DNA of 59,644 nt from a virus. The position numbers and the translations under genes are program-made. Within the stretch, counting starts at the first letter, position 1; the number at the start of each line of letters is the position of its first letter. Location of the stretch: positions 1 to 59,644 of IMG/VR virus record IMGVR_UViG_3300005563_000039; one strand, written 5' to 3'. The notes beneath the pieces are model-generated. The model did not search any database. It saw only the letters and a program-made list of their open reading frames with translations, and was not told where the DNA came from. This document shows, in pieces, positions 46,501 to 54,366 of this stretch.

Positions 46501-49410
46501 AAACAGGGCCGGGAAATGCCTAGCAATTGGGATGAAGAGCTGTTTGCTGATGTGGTTGGCGACAACTTTACAGACCCTGAATTTTGGAAGGCGATGGCCC
46601 AAGAGCAGCCGTCTGCATTTCGGCGCATCGCCAATGCTGTGATTGAGTTCCTGAATGATGTTGTCGAAAAGATGACAGGCAGCAAGCCATTTGGAACCGA
46701 CAAGATGCTTACCGATGTGGAGGCGGCGAGAGAGGCTGTGGTGCAGGCCATGCGTGAGTACAGCGGTTCGCAGGTTGGTGCTATCACCGAGAATGAAAAC
46801 TCCAACAATGACGTGAAGTTCAGCATAGCCGGACAGACCAGCCGGGAATACACACCCGATCAGCAGCGCGCCATGAAAAACGTCGGCTTCGACGTGAAGC
46901 AACCGACCGTAAAAGAGCGTGCCCAAGCCCTATGGAAAGACGCCGGGAAGAAGCTAGCCCAAGGCATTGTTGACCAGTTTGTCCCCGTCAAAGACCTGGA
47001 CAAGGAGGCCTATGGCTTACTGCGTCTTGCGAAGGGTGCGGCGGGTGCATTTGAAACCATCCTCAAGGGCGGCATGCTCAAGCTGACAGATGGTGTTTAC
47101 AACTTTGACGAAAAGCATAAAGGCGGCGTCATTGACCGGCTGTTGATGCCGCTGCAGGGCGAGCATCACGACTTCCTGCGTTGGGTTGCTGCAAACCGGG
47201 CAGAGCGGCTGATGGGCGAGGGCAGAGAACATCTTTTTAACCCTCAGGATATTGCCGACCTTAAAACCCTGGCAGATGGCGTTACAAACTTCGACTACAC
47301 AATTCGGACCGGACCAGCCAAGGGCAAGGTCACACGCGACCGCACACTGATTTATGCAGACGCCAACCGGATCTTTAATGAATTCCACCGTAATGTATTG
47401 GACATGGCAGAACAATCTGGGCTGATTGACCCAGTGAGTCGGAAGTATTGGGAGAACGAGTTTTACGTGCCCTTCTACCGCGTTGCTGACGAGGCAGATG
47501 GGGGTGTGCGCGGCATGAACATCAAGGGTGGCGCAGTCCGGCAACAGGCCTTCAAAGAGCTGAAGGGCGGCAAGAACGCGCTCAACGCCGATCTGCTGGA
47601 CAACACGCTGATGAATTGGTCCCACTTGCTAGATGCCGCTGCAAAGAACAGGGCGGCGAAGGCCACTATTGAGGCTGCAGAGCGCATGGGAATCGCAACT
47701 GGTGGCGACCAGTCAACCCTGGCGGAAATGGGCTCCAGCATCAACAATAAAAATGGTGTGGTGTGGTTCATGGATGGTGGCAAGAAGCGCTACAGCATGA
47801 TTGACAACACAGGGGAGGGGCCGTACCTGATGACGGCCATCAACGCCCTTGAATATGCGGGCATGCGCAATCCGGTCATGAACGCCATGGGTTCCATGAA
47901 GCATGCCCTTACCGTGGGCGTAACATCATCCCCCTTCTTCAAGGTACGAAACCTGATCCGCGATAGCGTGCAGGCTATTGGCACGGGCAATCTGTCATAC
48001 AACCCAGCAAAGAATATTGCAGAGGGCTGGAAGTTGACGGACCCAAAGAGCGATGCCTACTTCCGACTGCTGGCTGGTGGCGGGACAATCCACTTTGGAA
48101 CTATGTATGAGGGCTCTGAGGCCAAGCGGGTGCAGGCCTTGGTAGAGTCTGGCGTTGACAAGTCAACCATCCTGGACAGCCCAAACAAGCTGAAGTCCTT
48201 CTACAGGCAATTTATCGAGCCTGGCGTAACGGCATACAACGAACTGGGCAACAGGGGCGAAGCGATCAACCGCGCAGCGCTGTACAACCAGCTACGAGAG
48301 CAGGGCCTAAGCCACGCAGACGCGAGCTTGCAGGCCCGTGACCTGATGGACTTCAGTATGCAGGGAAGCTTCGCCACAATCCGGTTTTTGACCCAAGTTG
48401 TCCCATTCCTCAACGCCCGCATTCAAGGCCTGTACAAGCTTGGAAAATCGGCAAAGGAGAACCCGGCCCGCTTTGGCGCTGTGCTGGGCGCTGCTGCACT
48501 CATGTCCATCGGGTTGCTGATGGCCTATGGTGATGATGACGACTGGAAGAAGCGGGAGGACTGGGACCGCAATAACTACTGGTGGTTCAAGTTTGGTGGC
48601 ACTGCATTCCGCATTCCGAAGCCGTTCGAAATTGGAGCCATCGCCACCCTCGCAGAACGCGGTTTCGAATTGGCCTTCGATAAGGAGATGACCAACAAGC
48701 GCTTCCGCACTCAGGTGATGGCACTGCTGGCCGACAATCTCTCTATGAATCCAGTTCCCCAACTGGTAAAACCCATGTTGGATGTGTACGCCAACACCGA
48801 CAGTTTCAGCGGGCGACCTATTGAAACACTGGGGATGGACAAGCTGAAGTCTGAATACCGGTTCACCGACAACACCAGCATGGCAGCGCGGGGCATGAGC
48901 ACGGGAATGAACGCACTAACGGGGTTGGTCGGCAAAGAGGCCCTGTCTCCAGTTCAAATCGACAGCATGTTGCGCGGCTACTTTGGATGGCTTGGATCAT
49001 TTGTGGTGCAGGCAAGCGATATCATTGCACGTCCTGCAACAAGCCAAAGCGAACATCCATCCACTGACATGTGGAAGATGGCGACTGGTGGCATGGTAAG
49101 CGATCTGCGCGATGCTCCAAGCCGGTATGTGAGCCAGATGTACACCCAGGCCAAAGAGGTGGAACAGGCCTATGGTACATGGCGCGCATTGCTGAAAGAA
49201 GGAAAGACTCAGGAGGCGCAGGAATTCTTCAACGACAACAAGGCCGATATCACGAAGTACAAGAGTGTTGAAGCGGTGAAGCGGTCTGAGGCCAAGTTCA
49301 ACGAGCAAATGCGCATGATAGAGCGCAGCGCCTTGCCTCCAGACGAAAAGCGCTCAAGGATTCAATCCATCAAGGATAGTAAGGACCGGGTTTCCAGGGT
49401 GCTTAACTAG
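43600..49410 (+). CDS. Giant polyvalent virion protein with HExxH peptidase and LPD38-like end
   Basis: 1936 residues, one uninterrupted gene. Starts with a tandem NPYEQF repeat. Residues ~30-330 are Gly/Ala-rich and membrane-active looking (GYGLLAGVGAAAESAFGEGG). After a Pro-rich linker (~660-740) comes a metallopeptidase-like region: HELLH at 925-929 (zinc ligands His925/His929, catalytic Glu926) with EELFADVVGD at 979-988 as possible third ligand. The C-terminal ~1070-1936 resembles the large polyvalent associated domain LPD38 (ETILKGGMLKLTDGVYNFDE, RVANLIRDSVQAIGTG-like, MDFSMQGSFATIRFLTQVVP). Such proteins are injected with DNA and may counter host defences. Confidence 0.8.
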   Translation: MDNPYEQFNTGNPYEQFTNPPPQPAKDDSDFNRGVRESFQQLPQMGYGLLAGVGAAAESAFGEGGISTGLKKASISGYKEWGDKMASNAKESDSWNYSYDQAKQGNFGALVDWLQHGIGYVGGQAVTTLATGGMGGAIAKVAAKTTARQIAEGMVAKEAAKIAAEDAGGALAADQVTKMATANVAEKFATLGQHVALGGHAVGMEGGEIYGDLTSANKDRALTGEEIGKAFAASLGAGALEFVGDKLGLDIMLGKSSLLKPAEGALGLHGRLARGGIAAAGAAPIEGGTEYAQTLAEEYGKGNDPLSHASLKQAQDAAALGFLGGTVVGSAGGAIRGPKTAEQATTATSPQADPLRIGNTPDPMISFPDGTVARKSEIEAHIASLPENQQAAMRAQMMGLGPQRAKVDHVQQVMSAGSVDEAIAAAQQSLNADHVDFNDLLQTEQRNLQVMDAQMAQERVKQQQLDQLHAQSVETLGRLPDQQVAAARAATDETPTSMQLAMQRALEKFNGAANAVQSIPPASSGNVGPVSTGGVESAIPDGQRPGANQAGRIENSVDQSGEHAKPLPATPIKFEYTKNPSGTVLVNGDPQAIRAAFPGVNGMVKQSNGKPSGVLYGISAAPSVLAKLEPNSVKNSAPRFAPPTPAKAAPVEAPAVARTGTTGQPAARTEARAGTLEPTGVAPKPRPVAEQPAIEPVQPRTSFPAPVPKRTPEPPAKANPPAAKAEPAPVNQGKEVSRYNGKFGKGMGRDAARLEAMRLNKVSADKNVTYSAEEHNDPSLENPYSVVGRKAEKQVQGKAKESYTDKGDVNFSIADKGETKNGLQSGTKHQQDLADKLAERINANKPDGSPDIVLHAHSERVADDDRASRSLAETQAVAKKLFGHEVVYVSFDGAPLFNGAMSKKIPGVVFINANSQHPHMAVLGHELLHTLRENNPEAYAALDKTLSGLLSAEGTSKFLNKLESQYKKQGREMPSNWDEELFADVVGDNFTDPEFWKAMAQEQPSAFRRIANAVIEFLNDVVEKMTGSKPFGTDKMLTDVEAAREAVVQAMREYSGSQVGAITENENSNNDVKFSIAGQTSREYTPDQQRAMKNVGFDVKQPTVKERAQALWKDAGKKLAQGIVDQFVPVKDLDKEAYGLLRLAKGAAGAFETILKGGMLKLTDGVYNFDEKHKGGVIDRLLMPLQGEHHDFLRWVAANRAERLMGEGREHLFNPQDIADLKTLADGVTNFDYTIRTGPAKGKVTRDRTLIYADANRIFNEFHRNVLDMAEQSGLIDPVSRKYWENEFYVPFYRVADEADGGVRGMNIKGGAVRQQAFKELKGGKNALNADLLDNTLMNWSHLLDAAAKNRAAKATIEAAERMGIATGGDQSTLAEMGSSINNKNGVVWFMDGGKKRYSMIDNTGEGPYLMTAINALEYAGMRNPVMNAMGSMKHALTVGVTSSPFFKVRNLIRDSVQAIGTGNLSYNPAKNIAEGWKLTDPKSDAYFRLLAGGGTIHFGTMYEGSEAKRVQALVESGVDKSTILDSPNKLKSFYRQFIEPGVTAYNELGNRGEAINRAALYNQLREQGLSHADASLQARDLMDFSMQGSFATIRFLTQVVPFLNARIQGLYKLGKSAKENPARFGAVLGAAALMSIGLLMAYGDDDDWKKREDWDRNNYWWFKFGGTAFRIPKPFEIGAIATLAERGFELAFDKEMTNKRFRTQVMALLADNLSMNPVPQLVKPMLDVYANTDSFSGRPIETLGMDKLKSEYRFTDNTSMAARGMSTGMNALTGLVGKEALSPVQIDSMLRGYFGWLGSFVVQASDIIARPATSQSEHPSTDMWKMATGGMVSDLRDAPSRYVSQMYTQAKEVEQAYGTWRALLKEGKTQEAQEFFNDNKADITKYKSVEAVKRSEAKFNEQMRMIERSALPPDEKRSRIQSIKDSKDRVSRVLN

Positions 49411-49511
49411 AAGCCCACAAACGGTAGGTGCATTCGCCCGGTGAAAATGCAGGAGAGCAGGTTCAGGGTAATTGCCGCGAACACCAGCCAATGGACGAGC
49501 TTTTTAAGCAC
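49407..49511 (-). CDS. 34-residue membrane protein
   Basis: From GTG 49511, overlapping the end of the previous reverse gene. One hydrophobic segment (LVHWLVFAAITLNLLSCIF) and a short tail. Its stop overlaps, on the other strand, the stop of the giant protein (CTAG). Similar tiny genes follow the Tat-like protein in related phages, by my recollection; function unknown. Confidence 0.5.
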   Translation of the reverse strand: MLKKLVHWLVFAAITLNLLSCIFTGRMHLPFVGF

Positions 49512-49770
49512 TCCGCACCCACTGCGCAGTATCCTTGAGATACGCATCCATCGAAGTCCAGTGATGCATGCGCCCGGTGCTGCGGTTGAATTCCATGATG
49601 AAGTCTTGAATAATCCATTTCGCATTGACATAGCCATACTGGCCAAACGGATCAACGATTGGTTTTGGAGCAATGATCTGCTTCACCGGCATCAGCACGC
49701 CAGCCCGCACAAACGCTGGTGCAACGCCAGCGGACAGGATGCCAAGGAGCAGGGAGCGGCGGTGGATCAT
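49504..49770 (-). CDS. Small exported protein with Tat-like signal
   Basis: 88 residues. N-terminus MIHRRSLLLGILSAGVAPAF has a twin-Arg motif followed by a hydrophobic stretch and an Ala-rich cut region, so it is probably exported, perhaps folded. Mature part (KPIVDPFGQYGYVNAKWIIQ, MHHWTSMDAYLKDTAQWVRS) shows no known domain. It is in a four-gene reverse unit upstream of integrase. Confidence 0.65.
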   Translation of the reverse strand: MIHRRSLLLGILSAGVAPAFVRAGVLMPVKQIIAPKPIVDPFGQYGYVNAKWIIQDFIMEFNRSTGRMHHWTSMDAYLKDTAQWVRSA

Positions 49771-49772
49771 AA

Positions 49773-50024
49773 TTAAATTGCAGGGTCAGTATTGACAGTA
49801 CTGAAGACTCTGCATCCGCCAGCACCATTACCCGCTTGCGCCCCTCCACCTCCGCCACCGATGTAACGAAACTCTGCCACTCTGGATGTGCAATTTTCGA
49901 GGCCAGAAAACCGGTAGACGTCGTCTCCGATCTTTTCAATTTTCACACCAGGGCCTGGCGAAATAAAGACACTTCCTTTTTCGCAAAACACTGAAAGCTT
50001 CTGCACTGGAGTCACTTTTTTCAT
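49773..50024 (-). CDS. Hypothetical protein with glycine run
   Basis: 83 residues from ATG 50024 (GAGGA upstream). Beta-type body (LSVFCEKGSVFISPGPGVKI, DDVYRFSGLENCTSRVAEFR) ending in a Gly-rich tail (YIGGGGGGAQAGNGAGG). The start overlaps the previous stop by ATGA. No family recognised. Confidence 0.55.
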   Translation of the reverse strand: MKKVTPVQKLSVFCEKGSVFISPGPGVKIEKIGDDVYRFSGLENCTSRVAEFRYIGGGGGGAQAGNGAGGCRVFSTVNTDPAI

Positions 50025-50254
50025 GCCAGATCCTCGGTATAAATAAACTTGATCGTCTTTTGCCGTGGATGAATGAGGTTCTGAATCCGGCCAAAAGCCT
50101 GCTCTTCGTCCCGCGCAGCACACGGAGCAACGTGCACAACCTCTTCAATGCCGCAAATTCCCCTGTTGTGCGGCCTCATGAGCTTGTAGTCAATCATGCC
50201 ATCAGGCCGCTTGGTGGCAAGGATGTAATCGGGTGCATCGCCCAGGTAGCTCAT
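50021..50254 (-). CDS. Hypothetical protein, first of a reverse unit
   Basis: 77 residues. Beta-rich (PDYILATKRPDGMIDYKLMR) with a helix (CAARDEEQAFGRIQNLIHPR). It faces the integrase upstream region across ~265 bp. Role unknown. Confidence 0.6.
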   Translation of the reverse strand: MSYLGDAPDYILATKRPDGMIDYKLMRPHNRGICGIEEVVHVAPCAARDEEQAFGRIQNLIHPRQKTIKFIYTEDLA

Positions 50255-50295
50255 GCCGCATTGTCACATGAACAGATTCAAAACTCAAGCAATGC

Positions 50296-50490
50296 GTTGT
50301 GCAAATTTGTGCAGCGGCTGAGTACCTCACTCTGGGCATTTGAACAGGCTTTGTACGCCAAAGTTCTTGTAACTCGTTGATTTTGTTGGGTGGTGTCTGC
50401 AAATGCCACCAGACCGTTATCCTGAACCGGGGTAATCAATTTTGCGAATTCTCCAATGAAGCAGATTATTCTGTTGTGCAAAGTTGTGCA
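50296..50490. repeat. Two 18-bp direct repeats upstream of integrase
   Basis: GTTGTGCAAATTTGTGCA (50296-50313) and GTTGTGCAAAGTTGTGCA (50473-50490) differ at one base. Each contains two TTGTGCA half-sites 9 bp apart. They flank 160 bp and lie between two divergent units. They are candidates for integrase arm sites in attP or for operators. The gap 50255-50519 holds no gene. Confidence 0.7.
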
Positions 50491-50519
50491 TTTTTCTCCA
50501 AAAAGGATTAAGGTACGAT

Positions 50520-51545
50520 ATGCGCATGGCATCAATAAAACAGTACCGAGGCAAGACCTGGAGGGCGATTGTGCGCCGCAAGGGATTCCCGCCACAATCG
50601 AAAACGTTTGAGCGCAAGGCAGAGGCGGAGGCCTGGGCGGCATCCATTGAGGCAAGGATGGGCGTGTCTGAATTCGACGGACTGCAGCTGAAAGCGGCCA
50701 AAACAGCCACTGTCTTGTCAATTTTCCAACGCTACGCGGCTGAGGTAGCGCCGAAAATGAAAGGCAAGGGTGAATCCAACATTTTAAAGCGGCTGATCCG
50801 GGATGCCAGCTTCATGCCGCTGCTGTTGAGCAGGGTTTCGCCGCAAGACATTCGACAATGGCGAGACGATCGGGTGACAGAGGTTCAGCCCCAGTCCGTT
50901 CACCGGGAGCTAAACACCATCAGCGGTGTTTTTACCTACGCGATGAAGGAATGGGGCGCGCCGCTGGCAGCCAACCCCTGCCATCTGGTCAGCAGATTCA
51001 AGGGCGCAGACAAGCCGCGCAATAAGCGCTGGATGCAGCCAGACATTGACCTATTTCTAAAAACATGCGAGTGGTCGGCAGATTCCAAGCCCAAAAAGGG
51101 CCGCGACTATGTTGGTTGGGCGCTGCTGCTGGCGGTCGAAACAGCGATGCGCGAGGGTGAGCTATGCATGTTGTTAGTCTCAGACTTCAGACCCAAAGAA
51201 AAATGCGTGCACCTGAAAGACACCAAGAACGGCGATGAGCGCAATGTGCCTTTGTCAAAAAAGGCACTGGAATACTTCAAGCACTTGTGCGACGGACGTG
51301 GAGACGATGAAAAAATATTCCCCATCAAGGCTACCACGCTTTGTGAGTACGTGCTGAAAGTGCGTAGAGCCTGCGGACTTGAGCATTTGGTTTTTCATGA
51401 TGCGCGGCATGAAGCTGCAACCAGGTTATCAGCAAAGCTGTCCAACGTGTTGGAGTTGTCTGCCGTAACAGGTCACAGGTCCCTGCGTTCGCTCAAGAGG
51501 TACTATCACCCAACCCCTGCGGATATTGCCGGGAAGCTTGACTAG
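50520..51545 (+). CDS. int: Integrase, tyrosine recombinase
   Basis: 341 residues from ATG 50520 behind AAGG. N-terminal arm-binding part (IKQYRGKTWRAIVRRKGFPP), SAM-like core near 60-170 (VLSIFQRYAAEVAP, VHRELNTISGVFTYAMKEWG), then the catalytic domain: Arg in LAVETAMREGELCML, Lys in LKDTKNGDERNVP, HxxR in HDARHEAATR, His in TGHRSL, and Tyr in KRYYHPTP. It integrates the phage into the host chromosome with the adjacent excisionase-like protein. The attP core is not identified. Confidence 0.95.
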   Translation: MRMASIKQYRGKTWRAIVRRKGFPPQSKTFERKAEAEAWAASIEARMGVSEFDGLQLKAAKTATVLSIFQRYAAEVAPKMKGKGESNILKRLIRDASFMPLLLSRVSPQDIRQWRDDRVTEVQPQSVHRELNTISGVFTYAMKEWGAPLAANPCHLVSRFKGADKPRNKRWMQPDIDLFLKTCEWSADSKPKKGRDYVGWALLLAVETAMREGELCMLLVSDFRPKEKCVHLKDTKNGDERNVPLSKKALEYFKHLCDGRGDDEKIFPIKATTLCEYVLKVRRACGLEHLVFHDARHEAATRLSAKLSNVLELSAVTGHRSLRSLKRYYHPTPADIAGKLD

Positions 51546-51768
51546 GCCTACCCGGCTTTTTCTTCCCTGCATCCCTTTTGGGCCTGAATGAATTCAGCCA
51601 GTCCAGCACATCGGCTTCAATCCATCGCAATTTTTTATGCCCAGGTAGCACAAGCCTTGGAGGTAGCGACTCGGGCTTGCGGCGAGCGTCAACCTTGATG
51701 GTCGATAGTTCCATTCCAAGCAGCTCCGCAATGTACTCTGGCCCAACGATATTTGGTTTCTCAATCAT
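51493..51768 (-). CDS. Excisionase-like helix-turn-helix protein
   Basis: 91 residues from ATG 51768 behind AGGAAGG. VGPEYIAELLGMELSTIKVD, ARRKPESLPPRLVLPGHKKL and RWIEADVLDWLNSF match small winged DNA-binders of the AlpA/Xis type. A basic tail follows (KRDAGKKKPGRP). It lies convergent with integrase, overlapping it by 53 bp, as last gene of the leftward operon; excision control is likely. Confidence 0.75.
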   Translation of the reverse strand: MIEKPNIVGPEYIAELLGMELSTIKVDARRKPESLPPRLVLPGHKKLRWIEADVLDWLNSFRPKRDAGKKKPGRPSQASRQYPQGLGDSTS

Positions 51769-52133
51769 CAAGCGCCTTCCTCTCTTTGCTTTGCCTCGAA
51801 CCTGTTGCAGCCGAAGTCTGCAGGCGGCGTGAGCCATATGGGGCCTTCATGAGGCTCTCTGTAGCTCCTGATCTCGTGATCATCACACCCGCCACGCCCA
51901 GTTTGCTGGTTTGCCTCATTCCACTTTTTGCAGTTCTTGCAAACCCGCTCAACCTCTGAGCATTCCATTGTCACGATCAAGTCAACATCGTTTACCTTTT
52001 GGAAATCGCTATCGCACAGCCCCATTGATTCTGTAAGCTCTACAAGCTCCTGCAATGGATCCTTCTTGCCAAAGATGCGATCCCAGCCGTCTGCGTAGCC
52101 GGTGCCTTTGCGTTGCTTGCTACCCTTTGACAT
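51768..52133 (-). CDS. Conserved phage protein with cysteine cluster
   Basis: 121 residues. N-terminus KGSKQRKGTGYADGWDRIFG is typical of a family seen in betaproteobacterial phages. It also has a cysteine set (VCKNCKKWNEAN, GCDDHEIR, FGCNRF) that may bind zinc. Function unknown. Overlaps the excisionase start. Confidence 0.65.
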   Translation of the reverse strand: MSKGSKQRKGTGYADGWDRIFGKKDPLQELVELTESMGLCDSDFQKVNDVDLIVTMECSEVERVCKNCKKWNEANQQTGRGGCDDHEIRSYREPHEGPIWLTPPADFGCNRFEAKQREEGA

Positions 52134-52524
52134 TACTGGACTCCTTCCGTGCTGTCGCCAGCATTATTTTAAAAATGTCAGCGAGAACCAGCGAAAATCC
52201 ATCAGGCACCTGCATTGTCTGCCCGTTGAGTTGTCGCGCAATGCCTTTTGCGTAGGAAAGTTTCAAGGCATCGTCTCCAAAATCGCCAAGAATTTTCAGA
52301 CACACGTCATGGGTGAAGTCGTCGCTATCGACATACGTTCCTTCATGCGAATGTCTAGCCGTCCACGGCCCATTATCGACATGCTCATCCAGCACCAGGG
52401 CGGCGAAGCGCTCAAGCACATCAATGTTTGTCCCAACCCAAGTGCCTGGCAGATCGGCAGTGACTGGCAAGTGATAGCCTAACCCAGCCTCACGCGCCAG
52501 CCTCAACGCAGTTTCACGATCCAT
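52120..52524 (-). CDS. Hypothetical early protein
   Basis: 134 residues from ATG 52524 behind GAAGGA. Helical and acidic (LERFAALVLDEHVDNGPWTA, DSDDFTHDVCLKILGDFGDD, FSLVLADIFKIMLATARKES). Start overlaps the next gene's end. No family recognised. Confidence 0.6.
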   Translation of the reverse strand: MDRETALRLAREAGLGYHLPVTADLPGTWVGTNIDVLERFAALVLDEHVDNGPWTARHSHEGTYVDSDDFTHDVCLKILGDFGDDALKLSYAKGIARQLNGQTMQVPDGFSLVLADIFKIMLATARKESSNVKG

Positions 52525-52765
52525 GGTGCGGATCCTTCTCGATATTGAATAAATGCCGCAGCCACGACTGTGCACCGGCTTTGGTTAGGTCGCTAATTGT
52601 GTAGTCTCGCTTTGGCAAGTCATCGCACCATGTTGGCCAAAATGGGTAGCCGCATGCGTCCATGTGTGCCTTCATGGCTGCAACTGAGGAAATTCCACAG
52701 CCTCCATAGCCCATCAAAAATGCGCGCACAGCTTTGTTCTCGCCGTCTTTGTCAACAAGCTCCAT
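52514..52765 (-). CDS. Hypothetical early protein
   Basis: 83 residues from ATG 52765 (GGGAGGGAAG upstream; TGATG overlap with the previous stop). GYGGCGISSVAAMKAHMDAC, then YPFWPTWCDDLPKRDYTISD. Cysteine-containing small domain; no family recognised. Confidence 0.6.
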   Translation of the reverse strand: MELVDKDGENKAVRAFLMGYGGCGISSVAAMKAHMDACGYPFWPTWCDDLPKRDYTISDLTKAGAQSWLRHLFNIEKDPHHGS

Positions 52766-52959
52766 CACTTCCCTCCCTTGCATGCTGCAATTGCCGCACG
52801 AACAATCGAATAAGTGGAGTCATCACCATCTTGCCGACACTTATAGACTATTGCGTCAATTTCAGCAGGGCTAAGCTCCCGCGCTTGTGCTGGCTGCGCG
52901 ACTGGGGCGGCGCATGATATCGCTTCTGTTGCTAAGTTTCTGACTTTGAAGCTATCCAT
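52765..52959 (-). CDS. Small hypothetical protein
   Basis: 64 residues. Ala-rich, one helix (DSTYSIVRAAIAACKGG) and a linker (AAPVAQPAQARELSPAEIDA). Ends in a TGATG overlap with the next gene. Function unknown. Confidence 0.6.
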   Translation of the reverse strand: MDSFKVRNLATEAISCAAPVAQPAQARELSPAEIDAIVYKCRQDGDDSTYSIVRAAIAACKGGK

Positions 52960-53449
52960 GGAAAAACTCTCCGTGTAATTTCATTGCGGCCCGCAGATAT
53001 GCTTGGTGCGCCTCCTCTGGATTTTCAAACAAACCAAGGTGCTTATTTCGCTTATCTATTTTTATTGCTGCTCTGTATGGTTTAATGCAATCGGCTTGAA
53101 ATCGTACGCCTTTGATTCCTAGCTTGTTATTTGACTGCGAACCCCTGTTCATCAGGTTTTGCGATCTTGTTGCAGCCCTTAGGTTAACTATTCTGTTATC
53201 AGACCTAACACCATTTACATGGTCAATCATTTCTGGCTGCTCACCACAGTGCATGAACCATATTATTCTGTGAACAGTAAATGTGTAGCCGCTTATTTTT
53301 GTCGAGAAGTACCCGCGAGAATTTATTCTGCCAACCGGCATCCCAACTTTGCAAGGTCTATATTTGCAAGATTTATGGTACAGAATTCCAGATTCTGGGT
53401 CATAGGTAAATAGATCATTTGATCTCAAAATGGCTTCATCTCTTGTCAT
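52952..53449 (-). CDS. HNH homing endonuclease with AP2 domain
   Basis: 165 residues from ATG 53449 behind AAGGAA. Central HNH: YTFTVHRIIWFMHCGEQPEM, then IDHVNGVRSDNRIVNLRAAT. The C-terminal AP2 DNA-binding domain follows (GVRFQADCIKPYRAAIKIDK, KHLGLFENPEEAHQAYLRAA). Its DNA is noticeably more AT-rich than its neighbours (around 53.0-53.4 kb), a sign of recent arrival. Free-standing homing nuclease; it promotes its own spread. Confidence 0.9.
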   Translation of the reverse strand: MTRDEAILRSNDLFTYDPESGILYHKSCKYRPCKVGMPVGRINSRGYFSTKISGYTFTVHRIIWFMHCGEQPEMIDHVNGVRSDNRIVNLRAATRSQNLMNRGSQSNNKLGIKGVRFQADCIKPYRAAIKIDKRNKHLGLFENPEEAHQAYLRAAMKLHGEFFHG

Positions 53450-53681
53450 TTGATGATTCCTTAAATACCGCAAGCTCAGCGGCCAGCCGGTCACGCGTCT
53501 CTCTAGTTGCGGCAAGATGCTCGCAAATAACCCGAGCCGCAATCTCCTGAGATTTCAGTTTATCTTGCAGTCGCGCATTCTCAGCCGCCGCAGCTTCCAG
53601 GGCGTTGGCGGCTTTGACTGCTGTCACAGTGCCGTAGTCCATCGCGCGCAGCCGTGCTATCAATTCCTTGGTGTCGGTCAT
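53436..53681 (-). CDS. Small coiled-coil early protein
   Basis: 81 residues. Helical throughout (ALEAAAAENARLQDKLKSQE, HLAATRETRDRLAAELAVFK); short versions are common in early operons of such phages. It overlaps the homing nuclease start by 14 bp, possibly because the nuclease gene was inserted here. Function unknown. Confidence 0.65.
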   Translation of the reverse strand: MTDTKELIARLRAMDYGTVTAVKAANALEAAAAENARLQDKLKSQEIAARVICEHLAATRETRDRLAAELAVFKESSNDKR

Positions 53682-54061
53682 TTCATATTCCTTCCTATTT
53701 CTGCGGCTGCGCGGACAATAGCGCGGCGGGTGGCTGAATAGGCGTCTACACCTATAGACTCCTTATGATCATTGATTGGACGTGTGTACTCGCCCTGTAG
53801 CGGTATACCCCTACCTGCGCCAATGTACGTTTTTGCCAAAACGTGATTCTTGTATAGACACAACAACAGGTCAATTCGCAGATATACAGCGAGCCGCAAC
53901 GCGTCGCCATCGTCTGTGAGTGGGCTCCATTCGCCTATCTCGTCTCCAGGTTCTTCGCCGTAAAGATACGGGACCACATATCCACCTCCACCGTCTTCAA
54001 ATGTCAGAGTGCAGTTGATGGCCTTCGCAGCCAGCTCCAGCAATTCGCGGTCTGTGGTCAT
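53678..54061 (-). CDS. Conserved phage protein
   Basis: 127 residues. Pattern LLELAAKAINCTLTFEDGGG, EWSPLTDDGDALRLAVYLRI and SATRRAIVRAAAEIGRNM is common in Burkholderiales phages; no function is known. Overlaps both neighbours by ATGA. Confidence 0.7.
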   Translation of the reverse strand: MTTDRELLELAAKAINCTLTFEDGGGGYVVPYLYGEEPGDEIGEWSPLTDDGDALRLAVYLRIDLLLCLYKNHVLAKTYIGAGRGIPLQGEYTRPINDHKESIGVDAYSATRRAIVRAAAEIGRNMK

Positions 54062-54366
54062 GGCTTTACTCCTGCGGCTTTGAGTGCGGCAATCGCTGAG
54101 TTTAAAGAAGCATCAGCAGTAGAGTGCAAGTCAATCGCTTCAAGCGAAAGCTCCAGCGCACCCAGCGCCAGCCGTGCCGCATCCATTAGCACTTGCACGT
54201 CACATTCAGCCGTTGCTATGCATTGCGATTTCTCGGCCAGCGCCGCCCGCAGTTCGTCTATCTCGGCTTGCGCGGCACCAAGCTTTAGAAGGCTTATTGT
54301 TTCTGGTATATCTGTAAGCCGCTCTACTTCAGCATAACGCTCCCGCCACGTCTTGATAGTGCTCAT
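54058..54366 (-). CDS. Coiled-coil protein
   Basis: 102 residues, helical with a central coil (AAQAEIDELRAALAEKSQCI) and Ala-rich helix (ARLALGALELSLEAIDLHST). Function unknown; part of the tightly overlapping early run. Confidence 0.65.
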   Translation of the reverse strand: MSTIKTWRERYAEVERLTDIPETISLLKLGAAQAEIDELRAALAEKSQCIATAECDVQVLMDAARLALGALELSLEAIDLHSTADASLNSAIAALKAAGVKP

